A stretch of 64,000 nt of DNA, taken from the NCBI RefSeq assembly GCF_900112135.1, contig NZ_FOLC01000010.1:118345-182344 (forward strand). The letters are read 5' to 3'. The notes below the pieces were generated by a model. That model saw only the letters and a program-made list of their open reading frames with translations. It made no database searches and had not been told where the DNA came from. Both the position numbers and the translations under genes were made by a program. This DNA comes from Collimonas sp. OK412. Its GTDB lineage: Bacteria > Pseudomonadota > Gammaproteobacteria > Burkholderiales > Burkholderiaceae_D. Shown piece by piece: positions 8,814-18,880 of this stretch. Each line of letters starts with the position of its first letter. The stretch's first letter is position 1.

Positions 8814-8908
8814 TTTGCGATAACCGGATCAACTCCGAAAAAACGCAATACAGCCTTCTAAATCAGCTAATTACCGGATCGAATAAGCGTGCCGCAATGA
8901 AAGGATGG

Positions 8909-8924
8909 TGGCATGGATTCTGCT
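8909..8924 (+). promoter_or_regulatory. sigma54 promoter of glnA
   Basis: TGGCATGGATTCTGCT matches the -24/-12 consensus (TGGCACG-N4-TTGCW), with GG at 8910-8911 and GC at 8922-8923 exactly 10 bases apart. It lies about 180 bases upstream of the glnA start and downstream of the NtrC-like sites. Confidence 0.82.
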
Positions 8925-9102
8925 ATCATCCTGCACTGAGTTCTGGTCGTACTGAATTGCTGTCCGGTCATAGTTTGCTCAATACCTGTACATCATGATG
9001 TTACTGCGACGCTGAAAACTGCGCGCAACAGATCCTGAGCAGGGCGCACAATTTAAAAACCGTAGTACTTTTTTACAAGTACTTTCATCTTAGGAGATTC
9101 AC

Positions 9103-10518
9103 ATGGCAATGACGGCCGCAGAAGTCTTGAAAATGGCAAAAGACAACGAAGTCAAATTCGTTGATTTTCGCTTCGCTGACACCAAAGGCAAGGAACAGCA
9201 CGTAACTGTCCCTGTCTCTCATTTCGATATCGATAAATTTGAGTCGGGTCATGCATTTGACGGTTCTTCTATTGCTGGGTGGAAGGGTATCGAAGCTTCC
9301 GACATGTTGTTGATGCCGGACCCTAACACCGCGAACATCGACCCGTTCATGGAAGAAACCACATTGTTCATGCAATGTGACGTCATCGAGCCATCCGACG
9401 GCAAAGGCTACGACCGCGATCCGCGTTCGATCGCCAAGCGCGCTGAAGCCTACCTGAAATCTTCCGGCCTGGGCGATACCGCCTATTTCGGCCCGGAACC
9501 TGAATTCTTTATTTTCGACAACGTCCGCTGGGGTGCAGACATGTCCGGCTGCTTCGTCAAGATCGGTTCGGAAGAAGCATCGTGGAGCACCGGCGCCGAA
9601 CTCGAAGGCGGCAACACCGGCCACCGTCCAACCGTCAAGGGCGGCTATTTCCCTGTGCCTCCGGTCGACAGCTTCCAGGACATGCGTTCGGAAATGTGCC
9701 TGATCCTGGAATCGCTGGGCATCCCGGTTGAAGTGCATCACCACGAAGTTGCAGGCGCCGGCCAGAACGAAATCGGCACCAAGTTCTCGACCCTGGTCGA
9801 GCGCGCCGACTGGACCCAGAACCTGAAATACGTGGTCTGGAACGTGGCCCACACCTACGGCAAGACGGCGACTTTCATGCCTAAGCCTATCGTTGGCGAC
9901 AACGGTTCCGGCATGCACGTGCACCAATCGGTCTGGAAAGACGGCAAGAACCTGTTCGCCGGCGACGGCTATGCCGGCCTGTCCGAATTCGCGCTGTTCT
10001 ACATCGGCGGCATCATCAAGCACGCCAAGGCGCTCAACGCGATCACCAACCCAGGCACCAACTCGTACAAGCGCCTGGTTCCAGGCTTTGAAGCACCGGT
10101 CAAGCTGGCCTATTCGGCGCGTAACCGTTCGGCTTCGATCCGTATCCCGCACGTAGCGAATCCAAAGGGCCGCCGCATCGAAACCCGTTTCCCGGATCCG
10201 CTGGCTAACCCGTACCTGTGCTTCGCAGCATTGCTGATGGCAGGCCTGGACGGCGTGCAGAACAAGATCCATCCGGGCGAGGCAGCATCGAAAGACCTGT
10301 ACCACCTGCCGCCAGAAGAAGATGCGCTGATCCCTACCGTTTGCGCTTCGCTGGAAGAAGCACTGGAAGCGCTGGACAAGGACCGTGAGTTCCTGACCCG
10401 CGGCGGCGTATTCAGCGACACCATGATCGATGCCTACCTGGACTTGAAGAAGCAGGAAGTCCAGCGCTACCGCATGACGACTCACCCGATCGAATTCGAC
10501 ATGTACTATTCGGTATAA
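9103..10518 (+). CDS. glnA: Glutamine synthetase, type I
   Basis: A 471-residue cytoplasmic glutamine synthetase that makes glutamine from glutamate, ammonia and ATP as a dodecamer. The N-terminal latch region ([16 protein letters not shown]), the [11 protein letters not shown] segment, the ATP/metal site (GSGMHVHQS) and the glutamate site ([13 protein letters not shown]) are present. The adenylylation site is Tyr400 in [10 protein letters not shown], so it should be controlled by GlnE. AGGAG precedes the ATG by several bases. NtrC-like sites and a sigma54 promoter lie upstream, and two hairpins follow the stop. Codon use is strongly biased, as expected for a highly expressed gene. Confidence 0.98.
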   Translation: MAMTAAEVLKMAKDNEVKFVDFRFADTKGKEQHVTVPVSHFDIDKFESGHAFDGSSIAGWKGIEASDMLLMPDPNTANIDPFMEETTLFMQCDVIEPSDGKGYDRDPRSIAKRAEAYLKSSGLGDTAYFGPEPEFFIFDNVRWGADMSGCFVKIGSEEASWSTGAELEGGNTGHRPTVKGGYFPVPPVDSFQDMRSEMCLILESLGIPVEVHHHEVAGAGQNEIGTKFSTLVERADWTQNLKYVVWNVAHTYGKTATFMPKPIVGDNGSGMHVHQSVWKDGKNLFAGDGYAGLSEFALFYIGGIIKHAKALNAITNPGTNSYKRLVPGFEAPVKLAYSARNRSASIRIPHVANPKGRRIETRFPDPLANPYLCFAALLMAGLDGVQNKIHPGEAASKDLYHLPPEEDALIPTVCASLEEALEALDKDREFLTRGGVFSDTMIDAYLDLKKQEVQRYRMTTHPIEFDMYYSV

Positions 10519-10540
10519 GTCGGTTCGCAAGTTTGCACCT

Positions 10541-10565
10541 CCGCTCTTGCCAGTTGCAAGAGCGG
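10541..10565 (+). repeat. Hairpin directly after glnA
   Basis: CCGCTCTTGC and GCAAGAGCGG form a perfect 10-bp stem with a five-base loop. No U-run follows, so it is more likely a 3' mRNA stabiliser or the first part of a two-hairpin terminator. Confidence 0.6.
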
Positions 10566-10575
10566 ACTGCAAGAT

Positions 10576-10608
10576 AAAGGACAGGGATCTCCCTGTCCTT
10601 TTGTTTTT
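10576..10608 (+). terminator. Rho-independent terminator of glnA
   Basis: AAAGGACAGGGA and TCCCTGTCCTTT form a 12-bp stem with a very short loop, followed by TTGTTTTT. This is a strong intrinsic terminator 60 bases after the glnA stop. Confidence 0.85.
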
Positions 10609-10728
10609 CTCACACGCTTGTTTTCATCGCCTGCATATCGCAAACTATATTCTGCAGGATGGTTTGTCATTGCATGTTTCTTGACATAAACTAGCGGCTC
10701 GATTGAATTGCCATTGCGAAGAAAGTCT

Positions 10729-11226
10729 ATGAAGCGTCTTTTATCGGGATTTCTGCTATTGGCGGCCGTCAGCATGGCCGCAGGCACTGCTTACGCCCAA
10801 AGCGAGGTTTACCTTTGCGTGGACCAGAACGGCGTCAAGGAATACAAGAACACAGGCGACACCAAGGGCTGCAAGCGCGTCAGCCTGCCGCCGCTGACCG
10901 TGACTTCGTCGAGCAAGCCGCCACGCGAAGGCACTGCTGCCAGCAAGCCGGCGGCCTCCACCCCGACCGACTTTCCGAAAGTCGATAACGGTACGCAAAA
11001 GGCGCGCGACAACGACCGCCGCCAGATCCTGCAGGACGAGCTGAAGAACGAACAGCAGCGCCTGGCCAATCTCAAGAAAGACTACAACGACGGCACGCCG
11101 GAGCGGCAAGGCAACGAGAAAAACTACGCCAAGTACCAGGAGCGCGTGGCGTCGATGAAAGAAGACATTTCCCGCAGCGAGAAAAATATCGATGCGCTCA
11201 ACCGGGAACTGTCGAATCTCAAATAA
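10729..11226 (+). CDS. DUF4124-type secreted protein with coiled coil
   Basis: A 165-residue exported protein of unknown function. Residues 1-24 are a signal peptide (MKRLLSGFLLLAAVS, then AYAQ). A DUF4124-like segment follows (VYLCVDQNGVKEYKNT with a second Cys in KGCKRV), which is common in proteobacterial envelope proteins. A Ser/Pro/Ala-rich linker leads into a charged helical C-terminal half (about residues 85-165) that looks like a coiled coil. The ATG at 10729 is chosen because it begins the signal peptide. It sits alone between glnA and ntrB with a terminator on each side; proteins of this kind are often found at this locus in related genomes, but the role is unknown. Confidence 0.8.
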   Translation: MKRLLSGFLLLAAVSMAAGTAYAQSEVYLCVDQNGVKEYKNTGDTKGCKRVSLPPLTVTSSSKPPREGTAASKPAASTPTDFPKVDNGTQKARDNDRRQILQDELKNEQQRLANLKKDYNDGTPERQGNEKNYAKYQERVASMKEDISRSEKNIDALNRELSNLK

Positions 11227-11259
11227 TCTACGGCATGGTATCAACCTTGCTTAATGGAT

Positions 11260-11286
11260 AAGGCCGCCTTCGCGGCCTTTATTTTT
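11260..11286 (+). terminator. Rho-independent terminator
   Basis: AAGGCCGC-CTTC-GCGGCCTT forms an 8-bp GC-rich stem with a four-base loop, followed by TATTTTT, 35 bases after the DUF4124-type gene. Confidence 0.85.
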
Positions 11287-11479
11287 GCCTACCCGGTTTA
11301 AGATAGAGCAGAGCCGGACGCACCATAATGTGGCGATCCTGCATATTACCCACCGACATCGCTTACAAAGCTTGTTATGCTCGGAAAATGCACTATTTCA
11401 ATCACACTCGCAGTCTCAATGACGCCGGCGCGCCGCGCCTCGCTTTGCCTGGGCCGGGCTTTTTGACAAGGATGCCAGG

Positions 11480-12562
11480 ATGCCAATAAAAACCGCCGAA
11501 CGGAACGTGCTCGCCAGCCTTGACCTGCTGGCTTCCGCGGTGCTGGTGCTGGACCAGCACGGACGCCTGGTGTTTGCCAACGCCGCCGCGGAAAACCTGC
11601 TGGAAAGTTCCAGCCGCCTGCTGCAGCAGCAGACGCTGTCCGACCTGTTCCTGAACCCGGACCAGCTGCTGGCGATTTTCGAGCAAGCCTTGCAGCACCA
11701 GTTCGACGACTCGCGCCAGGACCTGATCCTGGAACGCGTGGGACGCGAACCGCTGTGGGTCGACACCATCGTCACCGCGCTCGACAACCCCGAGATGCCG
11801 GTGCTGATCGAGTTGCGCGAGAATGTGCAGCAGCTCAAGCTGGAGCGCGAGGAGCGCCTGATCGACCAGAGCCAGGTCAACAAGGAACTGATCCGCAACC
11901 TGGCCCATGAAATCAAGAATCCCCTGGGCGGCATCCGCGGCGCCGCCCAGCTGCTGGAGCTCGAACTGCCGGAGCGCCACGTCAAGGAATTGCGCGAATA
12001 CACGCAAGTCATCATCAAGGAAGCCGATCGCCTGCAGACCCTGGTGGATCGCCTGCTGGCGCCGCACCGGCTGGCGCAGATCGTGGGCGACGTCAATATC
12101 CACGAGGTATGCGAGCGGGTGCGCAGCCTGATCGTGGCCGAATTCCCGAGCGGGCTGAGCATCAAGCGCGATTACGATCTGTCGATCCCGCAGTTCCGCG
12201 GCGACAAGGAACAGCTGATCCAGGCCATCCTCAACATCGCGCACAATGCCGCGCAAGCGTTGCAGGAGCGCATCAAGGCGGGCGACGCCGAGCTGGTTTT
12301 CCAGAGCCGGGTAGTGCGCCAGGTGACGCTGGCCAAGGTGCGTTACCGGCTGGCACTAGACTTGCATATCATCGACAATGGACCTGGCATCCCGGCCGAG
12401 ATTCAAGAACGCATTTTCTACCCGCTGGTGTCGGGACGCGACGGCGGCAGCGGCCTGGGTTTGACGCTGGCGCAAACCTTTGTACAACAGCACATGGGCG
12501 TCATCGAATGCGAAAGCCGGCCGGGATATACAGATTTCAGAATCCTGATACCTCTGCCTTGA
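11480..12562 (+). CDS. ntrB: Nitrogen regulation sensor histidine kinase NtrB
   Basis: A 360-residue cytoplasmic kinase and phosphatase for NtrC. It has a PAS-like N-terminal domain (about residues 8-115, LVLDQHGRLVFANAAAENLL), a dimerisation domain with the phospho-acceptor His143 in LAHEIKNPLGG, and a HATPase domain with N box (ILNIAHNAAQAL), G1 (DNGPGIP) and G2 (GSGLGLTLAQ) motifs. There are no membrane segments, as expected for NtrB, which reads nitrogen status through PII. It is followed by ntrC after 110 bases. A poor NtrC-like dyad lies upstream at 11320-11334. Confidence 0.96.
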   Translation: MPIKTAERNVLASLDLLASAVLVLDQHGRLVFANAAAENLLESSSRLLQQQTLSDLFLNPDQLLAIFEQALQHQFDDSRQDLILERVGREPLWVDTIVTALDNPEMPVLIELRENVQQLKLEREERLIDQSQVNKELIRNLAHEIKNPLGGIRGAAQLLELELPERHVKELREYTQVIIKEADRLQTLVDRLLAPHRLAQIVGDVNIHEVCERVRSLIVAEFPSGLSIKRDYDLSIPQFRGDKEQLIQAILNIAHNAAQALQERIKAGDAELVFQSRVVRQVTLAKVRYRLALDLHIIDNGPGIPAEIQERIFYPLVSGRDGGSGLGLTLAQTFVQQHMGVIECESRPGYTDFRILIPLP

Positions 12563-12672
12563 TGGCTGCCTGCAAACGGTGCCTGCAAGTAGTTGACAGG
12601 CTGTAACAGCGAGGCCGTCATTGCGCTGATAAATAGTTTAACGGACTGCGCTCCTGGCGCAGCACAAAACAC

Positions 12673-14202
12673 ATGAAACCAATCTGGATTGTTGACGACG
12701 ACGAATCGATTCGATGGGTGCTTGAAAAAGCGCTGGCCCGCGAAAACCTGAGCACCAAGAGTTTCTCCAATGCGCGCGATGCGATCGAAGCACTGCAATC
12801 GAGCACGCCGCAAGTGCTGGTCTCCGATATCCGCATGCCGGGCGCTTCCGGCCTGGAGCTGCTGCAAACCGTCAAAGCCAAGTTTCCCGGCGTGCCGGTG
12901 ATCATCATCACCGCTTTTTCCGACCTGGATTCCGCCGTTGCCGCGTTCCAGGGCGGTGCTTTCGAATACCTGGCCAAGCCTTTCGATGTCGACAAGGCGG
13001 TTGAACTGATACGGCGCGCGCTGGAAGAAAGCTTGCGCGAGGCCAACGTCGAGCAAGCCTCTGCCGAGACGCCGGAAATCCTGGGGCAGGCGCCGGCCAT
13101 GCAAGACGTGTTCCGTGCCATCGGCCGCCTGTCGCAATCGAATGTGACGGTGCTGATCACCGGCGAATCGGGCACCGGCAAGGAACTGGTTGCACGCGCC
13201 TTGCACAAGCACAGCCCGCGCGCGTCGCAGCCGTTCATCGCCCTCAATACCGCGGCGATTCCGAAAGATTTGCTGGAGTCGGAATTGTTCGGGCACGAGC
13301 GCGGTGCATTTACCGGCGCCCAGGCATCGCGCCGCGGCCGTTTTGAACAAGCTGAAGGCGGCACCCTGTTCCTCGATGAAATCGGCGACATGCCGTTCGA
13401 CCTGCAGACGCGCCTGCTGCGCGTGCTGTCCGACGGCCATTTCTATCGGGTCGGCGGCCACCAGTCCCTGAAAGCCAACGTCCGCGTCATCGCCGCCACT
13501 CACCAGAACCTGGAAACCCGGGTACGCGAGGGACTGTTCCGCGAAGACTTGTATCACCGCCTGAATGTGATCAGGCTGCGCCTGCCGAGCTTGCGCGAGC
13601 GGCGCGAAGACATCCCGATCCTGACGCGCTACTTCCTGAGCCAGAGCGCCAAGCAGCTGGGCGTCGAAAGCAAGCGGGTTTCCGATAACGCCATGCGCTT
13701 CATGAGCAGCCTGGACCTGCCAGGCAACGTGCGCCAGCTGGAAAACCTGTGCAACTGGATTACCGTGATGGCGCCCGGCCAGACGGTCGAGATCAAGGAC
13801 CTGCCGCAAGACCTGGTCGGCGGCCGCGACCAGAGCATGCAGCTGGAAAGCCCGGCCAGCCGGCCGGTAGCGTTCGATCCGCATCTTGCTGCGCCGGCCG
13901 CTGCCGCGCACTATCCTGAAATCCTGGCGCCGGCGGCGCAAGCTGCGGGCGCCGGCGAACGGCCGCTTGAAAAGCAAAGCTGGATTGCCCTGCTGGAGAC
14001 GGAAGCGGCGCAGATGCTCAGCAATGGCGACGCCGACGTGATGGATGTGCTGGGACGGCAGTTTGAATCGGCCCTGATCAAGATCGCCTTGCGCCATACC
14101 CACGGACGCAAGAACGATGCGGCGGTACGCCTTGGCATCGGACGCAATACCATCACGCGCAAGATCCAGGAATTAGGCATAGCCGGCGCAAAAGACGATT
14201 GA
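12673..14202 (+). CDS. ntrC: Nitrogen regulation response regulator NtrC
   Basis: A 509-residue sigma54 activator and the partner of NtrB. The receiver domain has the acidic pocket (VDDDES) and phospho-acceptor Asp52 (VSDIRMPG). The AAA+ domain has Walker A GESGTGKE (residues 164-171), the sigma54-contacting GAFTGA loop (211-216) and Walker B FLDEIGDM. The C-terminus carries a Fis-type helix-turn-helix (HGRKNDAAVRLGIGRNTITRK). It should bind the sites upstream of glnA. It is slightly longer than the enterobacterial protein because of an Ala/Pro-rich linker at about residues 395-435. Confidence 0.97.
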   Translation: MKPIWIVDDDESIRWVLEKALARENLSTKSFSNARDAIEALQSSTPQVLVSDIRMPGASGLELLQTVKAKFPGVPVIIITAFSDLDSAVAAFQGGAFEYLAKPFDVDKAVELIRRALEESLREANVEQASAETPEILGQAPAMQDVFRAIGRLSQSNVTVLITGESGTGKELVARALHKHSPRASQPFIALNTAAIPKDLLESELFGHERGAFTGAQASRRGRFEQAEGGTLFLDEIGDMPFDLQTRLLRVLSDGHFYRVGGHQSLKANVRVIAATHQNLETRVREGLFREDLYHRLNVIRLRLPSLRERREDIPILTRYFLSQSAKQLGVESKRVSDNAMRFMSSLDLPGNVRQLENLCNWITVMAPGQTVEIKDLPQDLVGGRDQSMQLESPASRPVAFDPHLAAPAAAAHYPEILAPAAQAAGAGERPLEKQSWIALLETEAAQMLSNGDADVMDVLGRQFESALIKIALRHTHGRKNDAAVRLGIGRNTITRKIQELGIAGAKDD

Positions 14203-14225
14203 CGGCAAGCCGGGCAGGATGGCGC

Positions 14226-15872
14226 TTAGCTGTCCTGCGATTCCCTCAGTTTGCGCCATAGGGTGGTGCGGCTGATGCCCAGGTACCGGGCCGCGGCTGC
14301 ACGGTTGCCCTCGAACCTTGCCAGCACCTGCGCCGCGGATTCCGCCACCGCCGGCATGGCAACCGCCGGCGGCGCATTGCTGTTCGCGGCCGCCAGTTCC
14401 GGCGCCGCCGACAGCAGGAAGGCCGGCGTCAGCGAACGCAGCGGCTCGGCCGCCAGGAACAGCGCCACGCGTTCCATCAGGTTGCGCAGTTCGCGCACAT
14501 TGCCGGGCCAGGCATAACTTTCCAGCAGCGGCGCGCAAGCCACGACTTCGGCGTGGAGATTGGCGTGCGGCCGCACATCCAGCGACGCCAGCGCCTGTTT
14601 CAGGCACCATTCCGCCAGCGCCACCAAATCCTCCGGGCGCGCGCGCAAGGGCGGCAAATCTAGGCGCAGGACGCCGATGCGATAGAACAGGTCGGCGCGG
14701 AAACGGCCGTCGCGCACCCGTTCCTCTAGATTGCAATGGGTGGCGCTGATGATGCGGACGTCGACCGCGATCGGGCGGGTAGAACCTACGCGCACCACTT
14801 CGCGCTCTTCCAGCACGCGCAGCAGCCGGGTTTGCAGCGCCAGCGGCATTTCGCCGATTTCATCGAGGAACAGGGTGCCGCGGTGGGCCGCTTCAAACAG
14901 GCCGGCGCGGCCGCCGCGGCGCGAGCCGGTGAAGGCGCCTTCTTCGTAGCCGAACAGCTCGGATTCCAGCAGCGATTCTGCAATCGCGCCGCAGTTCACC
15001 GCGACAAAAGGCCGGCCGCTGCGGCCGCCGGCCGTGCCCTGCGCCAGCGGATGTTCACGGTGGATCGCCTGCGCCGCCAGCTCCTTGCCGCTGCCGGTTT
15101 CGCCATGGATCAGGACGTTGGCCGGCGAACGCGCAAACAGCGTCACCGACCTGCGTATCGCTTCCATGGCGTCCGACGCGCCGCGCAAATCGCTGATGCC
15201 GTGCTTGGCCCTGAGCGTGTCGCTGACCGGATAGCTGCGGCCGCCGGTCGATTCCAGCTGGAGTTGCGTCAGGCGCGCCAGTTCCAGCGCATCGTTGAAC
15301 GCTTGCCGGATCGATGCGGCGGAGTAGACAAAGATGCCGCTCAGCCCGGCTTCTTCGGCGAGGTCGGTGATCAGGCCGGCGCCCACTATCGCCTTGATGC
15401 CGCTCGCTTTCAAATCGCTGACCTGGGCCCGGGCGTCTTCTTCGGTGGCGTAGCTGCGCTGCTCGATGCTGAGGTCGAATGCGGCCTGGAATTCCGCCAG
15501 CGCCGGCATCGACGCCTGGTAAGTGATGACGCCGACCCGCGGCGTGATCTTGCGGGCGCGGGCCAGCGCCTGCATCACATCGAAGCCGCTGGCCTTGGCG
15601 ATGATGACCGGCACCGACAAGCGGCTCTTCAGGTAGGCGCCGTTGGAGCCGGCGGCAATCACGGCGTCGCAGCGTTCGGTCGCCAGCCGTTCGCGGATGT
15701 GCTGGACCGCGTCTTCAAAACCCAGCTGGATAGGCGCGATATTGGCCTGGTGGTCGAATTCCAGCGTGATGTCGCGGAACAGGTCGAACAGGCGCGATAC
15801 CGAGACGGTCCAGATGACCGGCAGGTCGTTGTTGTCGCGGTTGCTGGCGGGAGAGGGCAGGGGATGGGCCAT
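14226..15872 (-). CDS. prpR: Propionate catabolism operon regulator PrpR
   Basis: A 548-residue sigma54-dependent activator of the prp operon. The N-terminal PrpR_N sensor domain (about residues 18-190), which in Salmonella senses 2-methylcitrate, starts with the characteristic [18 protein letters not shown]. The AAA+ domain has Walker A GETGSGKE (257-264), a GAFTGS loop (312-317, the form used by PrpR proteins) and Walker [12 protein letters not shown] Fis-type helix-turn-helix closes the protein ([17 protein letters not shown]). It is transcribed away from prpB; the shared gap holds repeated TGTTTCA sites and a sigma54 promoter facing prpB. Confidence 0.96.
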   Translation of the reverse strand: MAHPLPSPASNRDNNDLPVIWTVSVSRLFDLFRDITLEFDHQANIAPIQLGFEDAVQHIRERLATERCDAVIAAGSNGAYLKSRLSVPVIIAKASGFDVMQALARARKITPRVGVITYQASMPALAEFQAAFDLSIEQRSYATEEDARAQVSDLKASGIKAIVGAGLITDLAEEAGLSGIFVYSAASIRQAFNDALELARLTQLQLESTGGRSYPVSDTLRAKHGISDLRGASDAMEAIRRSVTLFARSPANVLIHGETGSGKELAAQAIHREHPLAQGTAGGRSGRPFVAVNCGAIAESLLESELFGYEEGAFTGSRRGGRAGLFEAAHRGTLFLDEIGEMPLALQTRLLRVLEEREVVRVGSTRPIAVDVRIISATHCNLEERVRDGRFRADLFYRIGVLRLDLPPLRARPEDLVALAEWCLKQALASLDVRPHANLHAEVVACAPLLESYAWPGNVRELRNLMERVALFLAAEPLRSLTPAFLLSAAPELAAANSNAPPAVAMPAVAESAAQVLARFEGNRAAAARYLGISRTTLWRKLRESQDS

Positions 15873-15902
15873 GTTATCGAGGTTTCATTGTTGCTGTAGC
15901 GG

Positions 15903-15948
15903 TGTTTCAATGATGTTTCATTAATGTTTCATGGATCAATTTGAAACA
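15903..15948. promoter_or_regulatory. Probable PrpR operator array
   Basis: TGTTTCA occurs at 15903-15909, 15914-15920 and 15925-15931, exactly 11 bases apart, and its reverse complement TGAAACA occurs at 15942-15948. One more related copy (GTTTCAT) lies at 15882-15888. The array is about 150-195 bases upstream of the sigma54 -12 box of prpB, a normal enhancer position, and lies next to the prpR start, so it could also serve autoregulation. Assignment to PrpR is inferred from position. Confidence 0.7.
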
Positions 15949-16082
15949 TAGTATGGAACATCGAGGACAGCAATGCAATCGCTCGATGACTCCGAGGCGA
16001 TCCACGCAAGTGCCTGATTCCAAATAAATAGTCGTCGCAGCTTGGGAAACGGACGGGGAATTGCCGCGGTTCATGCCGGCCA

Positions 16083-16098
16083 TGGCATGGCGATTGCA
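16083..16098 (+). promoter_or_regulatory. sigma54 promoter of the prp operon
   Basis: TGGCATGGCGATTGCA fits the -24/-12 consensus at nearly every position, with GG at 16084-16085 and GC at 16096-16097 separated by 10 bases. It is about 50 bases upstream of the prpB start codon. Confidence 0.88.
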
Positions 16099-16149
16099 AT
16101 ATTGCTGTATCGGTTTCCCCATGAAACCCGTTCGAGACAAGGTGACGAT

Positions 16150-17040
16150 ATGACGCAATATTCCGCAGGCGCTGCATTCAGGCAGGCCGTTCGTGACGAA
16201 TCGCCGTTGCAGGTGGTCGGCGCGATCAACGCTAACCACGCTTTGCTGGCCAAGCGCGCCGGTTTCAAGGCGATCTACCTGTCTGGCGGCGGCGTTGCAG
16301 CCGGTTCGCTGGGCTTGCCGGACCTCGGCATCTCCAACCTGGACGACGTCCTGACCGATGTGCGGCGCATCACCGATGTCTGCGACCTGCCGCTGCTGGT
16401 GGATGTCGATACCGGTTTCGGTTCTTCCGCCTTCAATGTGGCGCGCACGGTCAAGGCCATGATCAAGTTCGGCGCCGCCGCCATGCATATCGAAGACCAG
16501 GTCGGCGCCAAGCGCTGCGGCCACCGGCCCAACAAGGAAATCGTCAGCAAGCAGGAAATGGTGGACCGCATCAAGGCTGCCGTCGACGCCCGCACCGACG
16601 ACAACTTCGTCATCATGGCGCGCACCGATGCGCTGGCGGTGGAGGGCCTGGAAGCCGCGATGGAACGTGCGGTGGCCTGCGTCGAAGCCGGCGCCGACAT
16701 GATCTTCCCGGAAGCGATCACCCAGCTCGACATGTACAAGACATTCGCGGCCGCGGTCAAGGTGCCGGTGCTGGCCAACATCACGGAATTCGGCGCGACT
16801 CCGCTGTTCACGGTCGATGAACTGAAATCCGCCGATGTCGGCCTGGTGCTGTATCCCTTGTCAGCTTTCCGCGCAATGAACAAGGCTGCCGAAAACGTCT
16901 ACACCGCGCTGCGCCGCGACGGCACCCAGAAAAACGTGATCGACACCATGCAGACCCGCGCCGAACTGTACGAACGCATCAACTATCACGAATTCGAGCA
17001 AAAGCTGGATGCCTTGTTTGCGCAGCAGAAGGCGAAATAA
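16150..17040 (+). CDS. prpB: 2-methylisocitrate lyase
   Basis: A 296-residue lyase that splits 2-methylisocitrate into pyruvate and succinate, the last step of the 2-methylcitrate cycle. The PEP mutase/isocitrate lyase barrel is recognised by [10 protein letters not shown] (metal-binding aspartates) and the catalytic loop KRCGH with Cys123. The ATG at 16150 is chosen because it lies downstream of the sigma54 promoter and after AAGGTGA; the frame stays open upstream to 16042, before the promoter, so a longer product is not expected. First gene of the operon. Confidence 0.96.
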   Translation: MTQYSAGAAFRQAVRDESPLQVVGAINANHALLAKRAGFKAIYLSGGGVAAGSLGLPDLGISNLDDVLTDVRRITDVCDLPLLVDVDTGFGSSAFNVARTVKAMIKFGAAAMHIEDQVGAKRCGHRPNKEIVSKQEMVDRIKAAVDARTDDNFVIMARTDALAVEGLEAAMERAVACVEAGADMIFPEAITQLDMYKTFAAAVKVPVLANITEFGATPLFTVDELKSADVGLVLYPLSAFRAMNKAAENVYTALRRDGTQKNVIDTMQTRAELYERINYHEFEQKLDALFAQQKAK

Positions 17041-17093
17041 CCGGCATCCTGTATTTGAATCCTGGTCAAATAAATCGCATAGGAGCACGACAC

Positions 17094-18257
17094 ATGAGTG
17101 AGCAACAGCCTGCAGCAGCGGCAACCTTCAAACCCAAGAAATCGGTAGCCCTGTCCGGCGTCACCGCCGGCAATACCGCACTGTGTACCGTCGGCAAGAC
17201 CGGCAACGACCTGCACTATCGCGGCTACGATATCCTGGATATCGCCGACAGCTGCGAATTTGAAGAAATCGCGCATTTGCTGGTGCATGGAAAACTGCCT
17301 ACCGGCGCTGAACTGAAAGCCTATAAAACCAAGCTCAAAGCCCTGCGCGGGCTGCCGGCCAATGTCAAGGCGGCGCTTGAGTGGCTGCCGGCATCCTCGC
17401 ATCCGATGGACGTGATGCGCACCGGCGTCTCCGCCATGGGTTGCGTCCTGCCGGAAAAAGACGATCACAATACGCCTGGCGCGCGCGATATCGCCGACCG
17501 CCTGATGGCCTCGCTCGGCTCGGTCTTGCTGTACTGGTACCACTACAGCCACAACGGCAAGCGCATCGAAACCGAAACCGACGACGAATCGATAGGCGGC
17601 CATTTCCTGCACCTGCTGCACGGCGAAAAACCGTCCGCGCTGTGGGAGCAAGCGATGCACACTTCGCTGATCCTCTACGCCGAACATGAATTCAACGCGT
17701 CGACATTTACCGGCCGCGTGATTGCCGGCACCGGCTCCGACATGTATTCGGCCATCACCGGCGCCATCGGCGCCTTGCGTGGCCCCAAGCACGGCGGCGC
17801 CAACGAAGTCGCATTCGAGATACAGAAGCGCTACGACAACCCGGACGAGGCAGAAGCCGACATCAAGAAGCGCGTCGAAAACAAGGAAGTGGTGATCGGC
17901 TTCGGCCATCCGGTGTACACCATCTCCGATCCGCGCAACAAGGTGATCAAGGAAGTGGCGCGCAACCTGTCCAAGGATGCCGGCTCCCTGAAAATGTTCG
18001 ATATCGCCGAGCGGCTGGAAACGGTGATGTGGGACATCAAGAAAATGTTCCCCAACCTGGACTGGTTTTCGGCCGTTTCGTATCACATGATGGGTGTGCC
18101 GACCGCCATGTTTACGCCGTTGTTCGTGATTGCCCGCACCTCCGGCTGGGCGGCGCACATTATCGAGCAAAGGATAGACAACAAGATTATTCGTCCATCG
18201 GCGAATTATGTGGGCCCAGAAGATTTAAAATTTGTTCCGATTGGCAAACGCAAATAG
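17094..18257 (+). CDS. prpC: 2-methylcitrate synthase
   Basis: A 387-residue citrate-synthase-family enzyme that condenses propionyl-CoA with oxaloacetate. Family motifs are present: AEHEFNAS (near 197-203), GPKHGGANE with His233 and GFGHPVY with His272. AGGAG lies about eight bases before the ATG at 17094; the frame is open further upstream, but that start has no ribosome binding site. It lies 53 bases after prpB. A perfect hairpin and a lipoprotein gene separate it from prpD. Confidence 0.95.
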   Translation: MSEQQPAAAATFKPKKSVALSGVTAGNTALCTVGKTGNDLHYRGYDILDIADSCEFEEIAHLLVHGKLPTGAELKAYKTKLKALRGLPANVKAALEWLPASSHPMDVMRTGVSAMGCVLPEKDDHNTPGARDIADRLMASLGSVLLYWYHYSHNGKRIETETDDESIGGHFLHLLHGEKPSALWEQAMHTSLILYAEHEFNASTFTGRVIAGTGSDMYSAITGAIGALRGPKHGGANEVAFEIQKRYDNPDEAEADIKKRVENKEVVIGFGHPVYTISDPRNKVIKEVARNLSKDAGSLKMFDIAERLETVMWDIKKMFPNLDWFSAVSYHMMGVPTAMFTPLFVIARTSGWAAHIIEQRIDNKIIRPSANYVGPEDLKFVPIGKRK

Positions 18258-18305
18258 CGCCCGTATGCAAAATGGCAATACTGGCGCAGGAGCGAGCCAA
18301 TAGAT

Positions 18306-18331
18306 GTTTCCATCGCGTAAGCGATGGAAAC
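18306..18331 (+). repeat. Perfect hairpin with GUAA tetraloop in the prp operon
   Basis: GTTTCCATCGC and GCGATGGAAAC form a perfect 11-bp stem closed by GTAA, a GNRA tetraloop. There is no U-run. It lies 48 bases after prpC and could protect or process the prpBC message, or act as a partial terminator before the lipoprotein gene. Confidence 0.6.
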
Positions 18332-18373
18332 TATCCGCTGCTTACTCAATTAACGCCTTAGGGCCGGGACCAT

Positions 18374-18775
18374 ATGATCGCTTTTAACGCATTGAATACT
18401 TACCGTATCGCTTCCGCTTTGACACTTACCGCCTTGCTGGCTGCCTGCGGCTCCAGCGTGCCGCTGGCCGATACCAAGCCGGCCCCGGCTTTGCCGAACC
18501 TCCTGAAGCTGGAGCCGGCGCCGTCGGCAAGCCTGCTGACCGGTAATTTCTATTGCGAATTGGGCAACCGGGTCGACCTGGCCGGCGCCGGCAGCGATGT
18601 CAAGCTGACCTGGAAAGGCCGCAGCTATCCGATGACCACGGTCAGCACCACCACCGGCGCGGTGCGCCTGGAAGACAAGGCCAGCGGCCTGGTGTGGATC
18701 CAGATCCCGGCCAAGTCGATGCTGCTCAATTCCAAGCTGGGACAGCAACTGGCCAACGAGTGCAAGCTGCGCTGA
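18374..18775 (+). CDS. Small lipoprotein, MliC-like
   Basis: A 133-residue probable lipoprotein. Residues 1-25 form a signal peptide with lipobox LLAACG, so it should be lipid-anchored. The mature part has two Cys residues (FYCELGNRV near the start, ANECKLR at the end) around a beta-rich core (VKLTWKGRSYPM, then GLVWIQIPAKSMLL). This layout resembles the MliC/PliC lysozyme-inhibitor fold, but I recognise it only weakly. It sits between prpC and prpD in the same direction, with no obvious link to propionate metabolism. Confidence 0.7.
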   Translation: MIAFNALNTYRIASALTLTALLAACGSSVPLADTKPAPALPNLLKLEPAPSASLLTGNFYCELGNRVDLAGAGSDVKLTWKGRSYPMTTVSTTTGAVRLEDKASGLVWIQIPAKSMLLNSKLGQQLANECKLR

Positions 18776-18880
18776 TGCCCTGAACCGGGACGGCGTTGCA
18801 GGAGCGGCGGCGGGGTATTTCTGCTGTAATTTTTTTTGGTTGTAATTGTTCGTTTTAATTTTTCATCATCAAGGAAAACA

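Noticed and set aside
11320..11334. GCACCATAATGTGGC as an NtrC site before ntrB
   Set aside because: One half is a good match, but the second half is shifted by a base and no sigma54 promoter follows at the right distance.
16042..16149. N-terminal extension of prpB
   Set aside because: The extension begins upstream of the sigma54 promoter and has no ribosome site; the 16150 start matches PrpB proteins.
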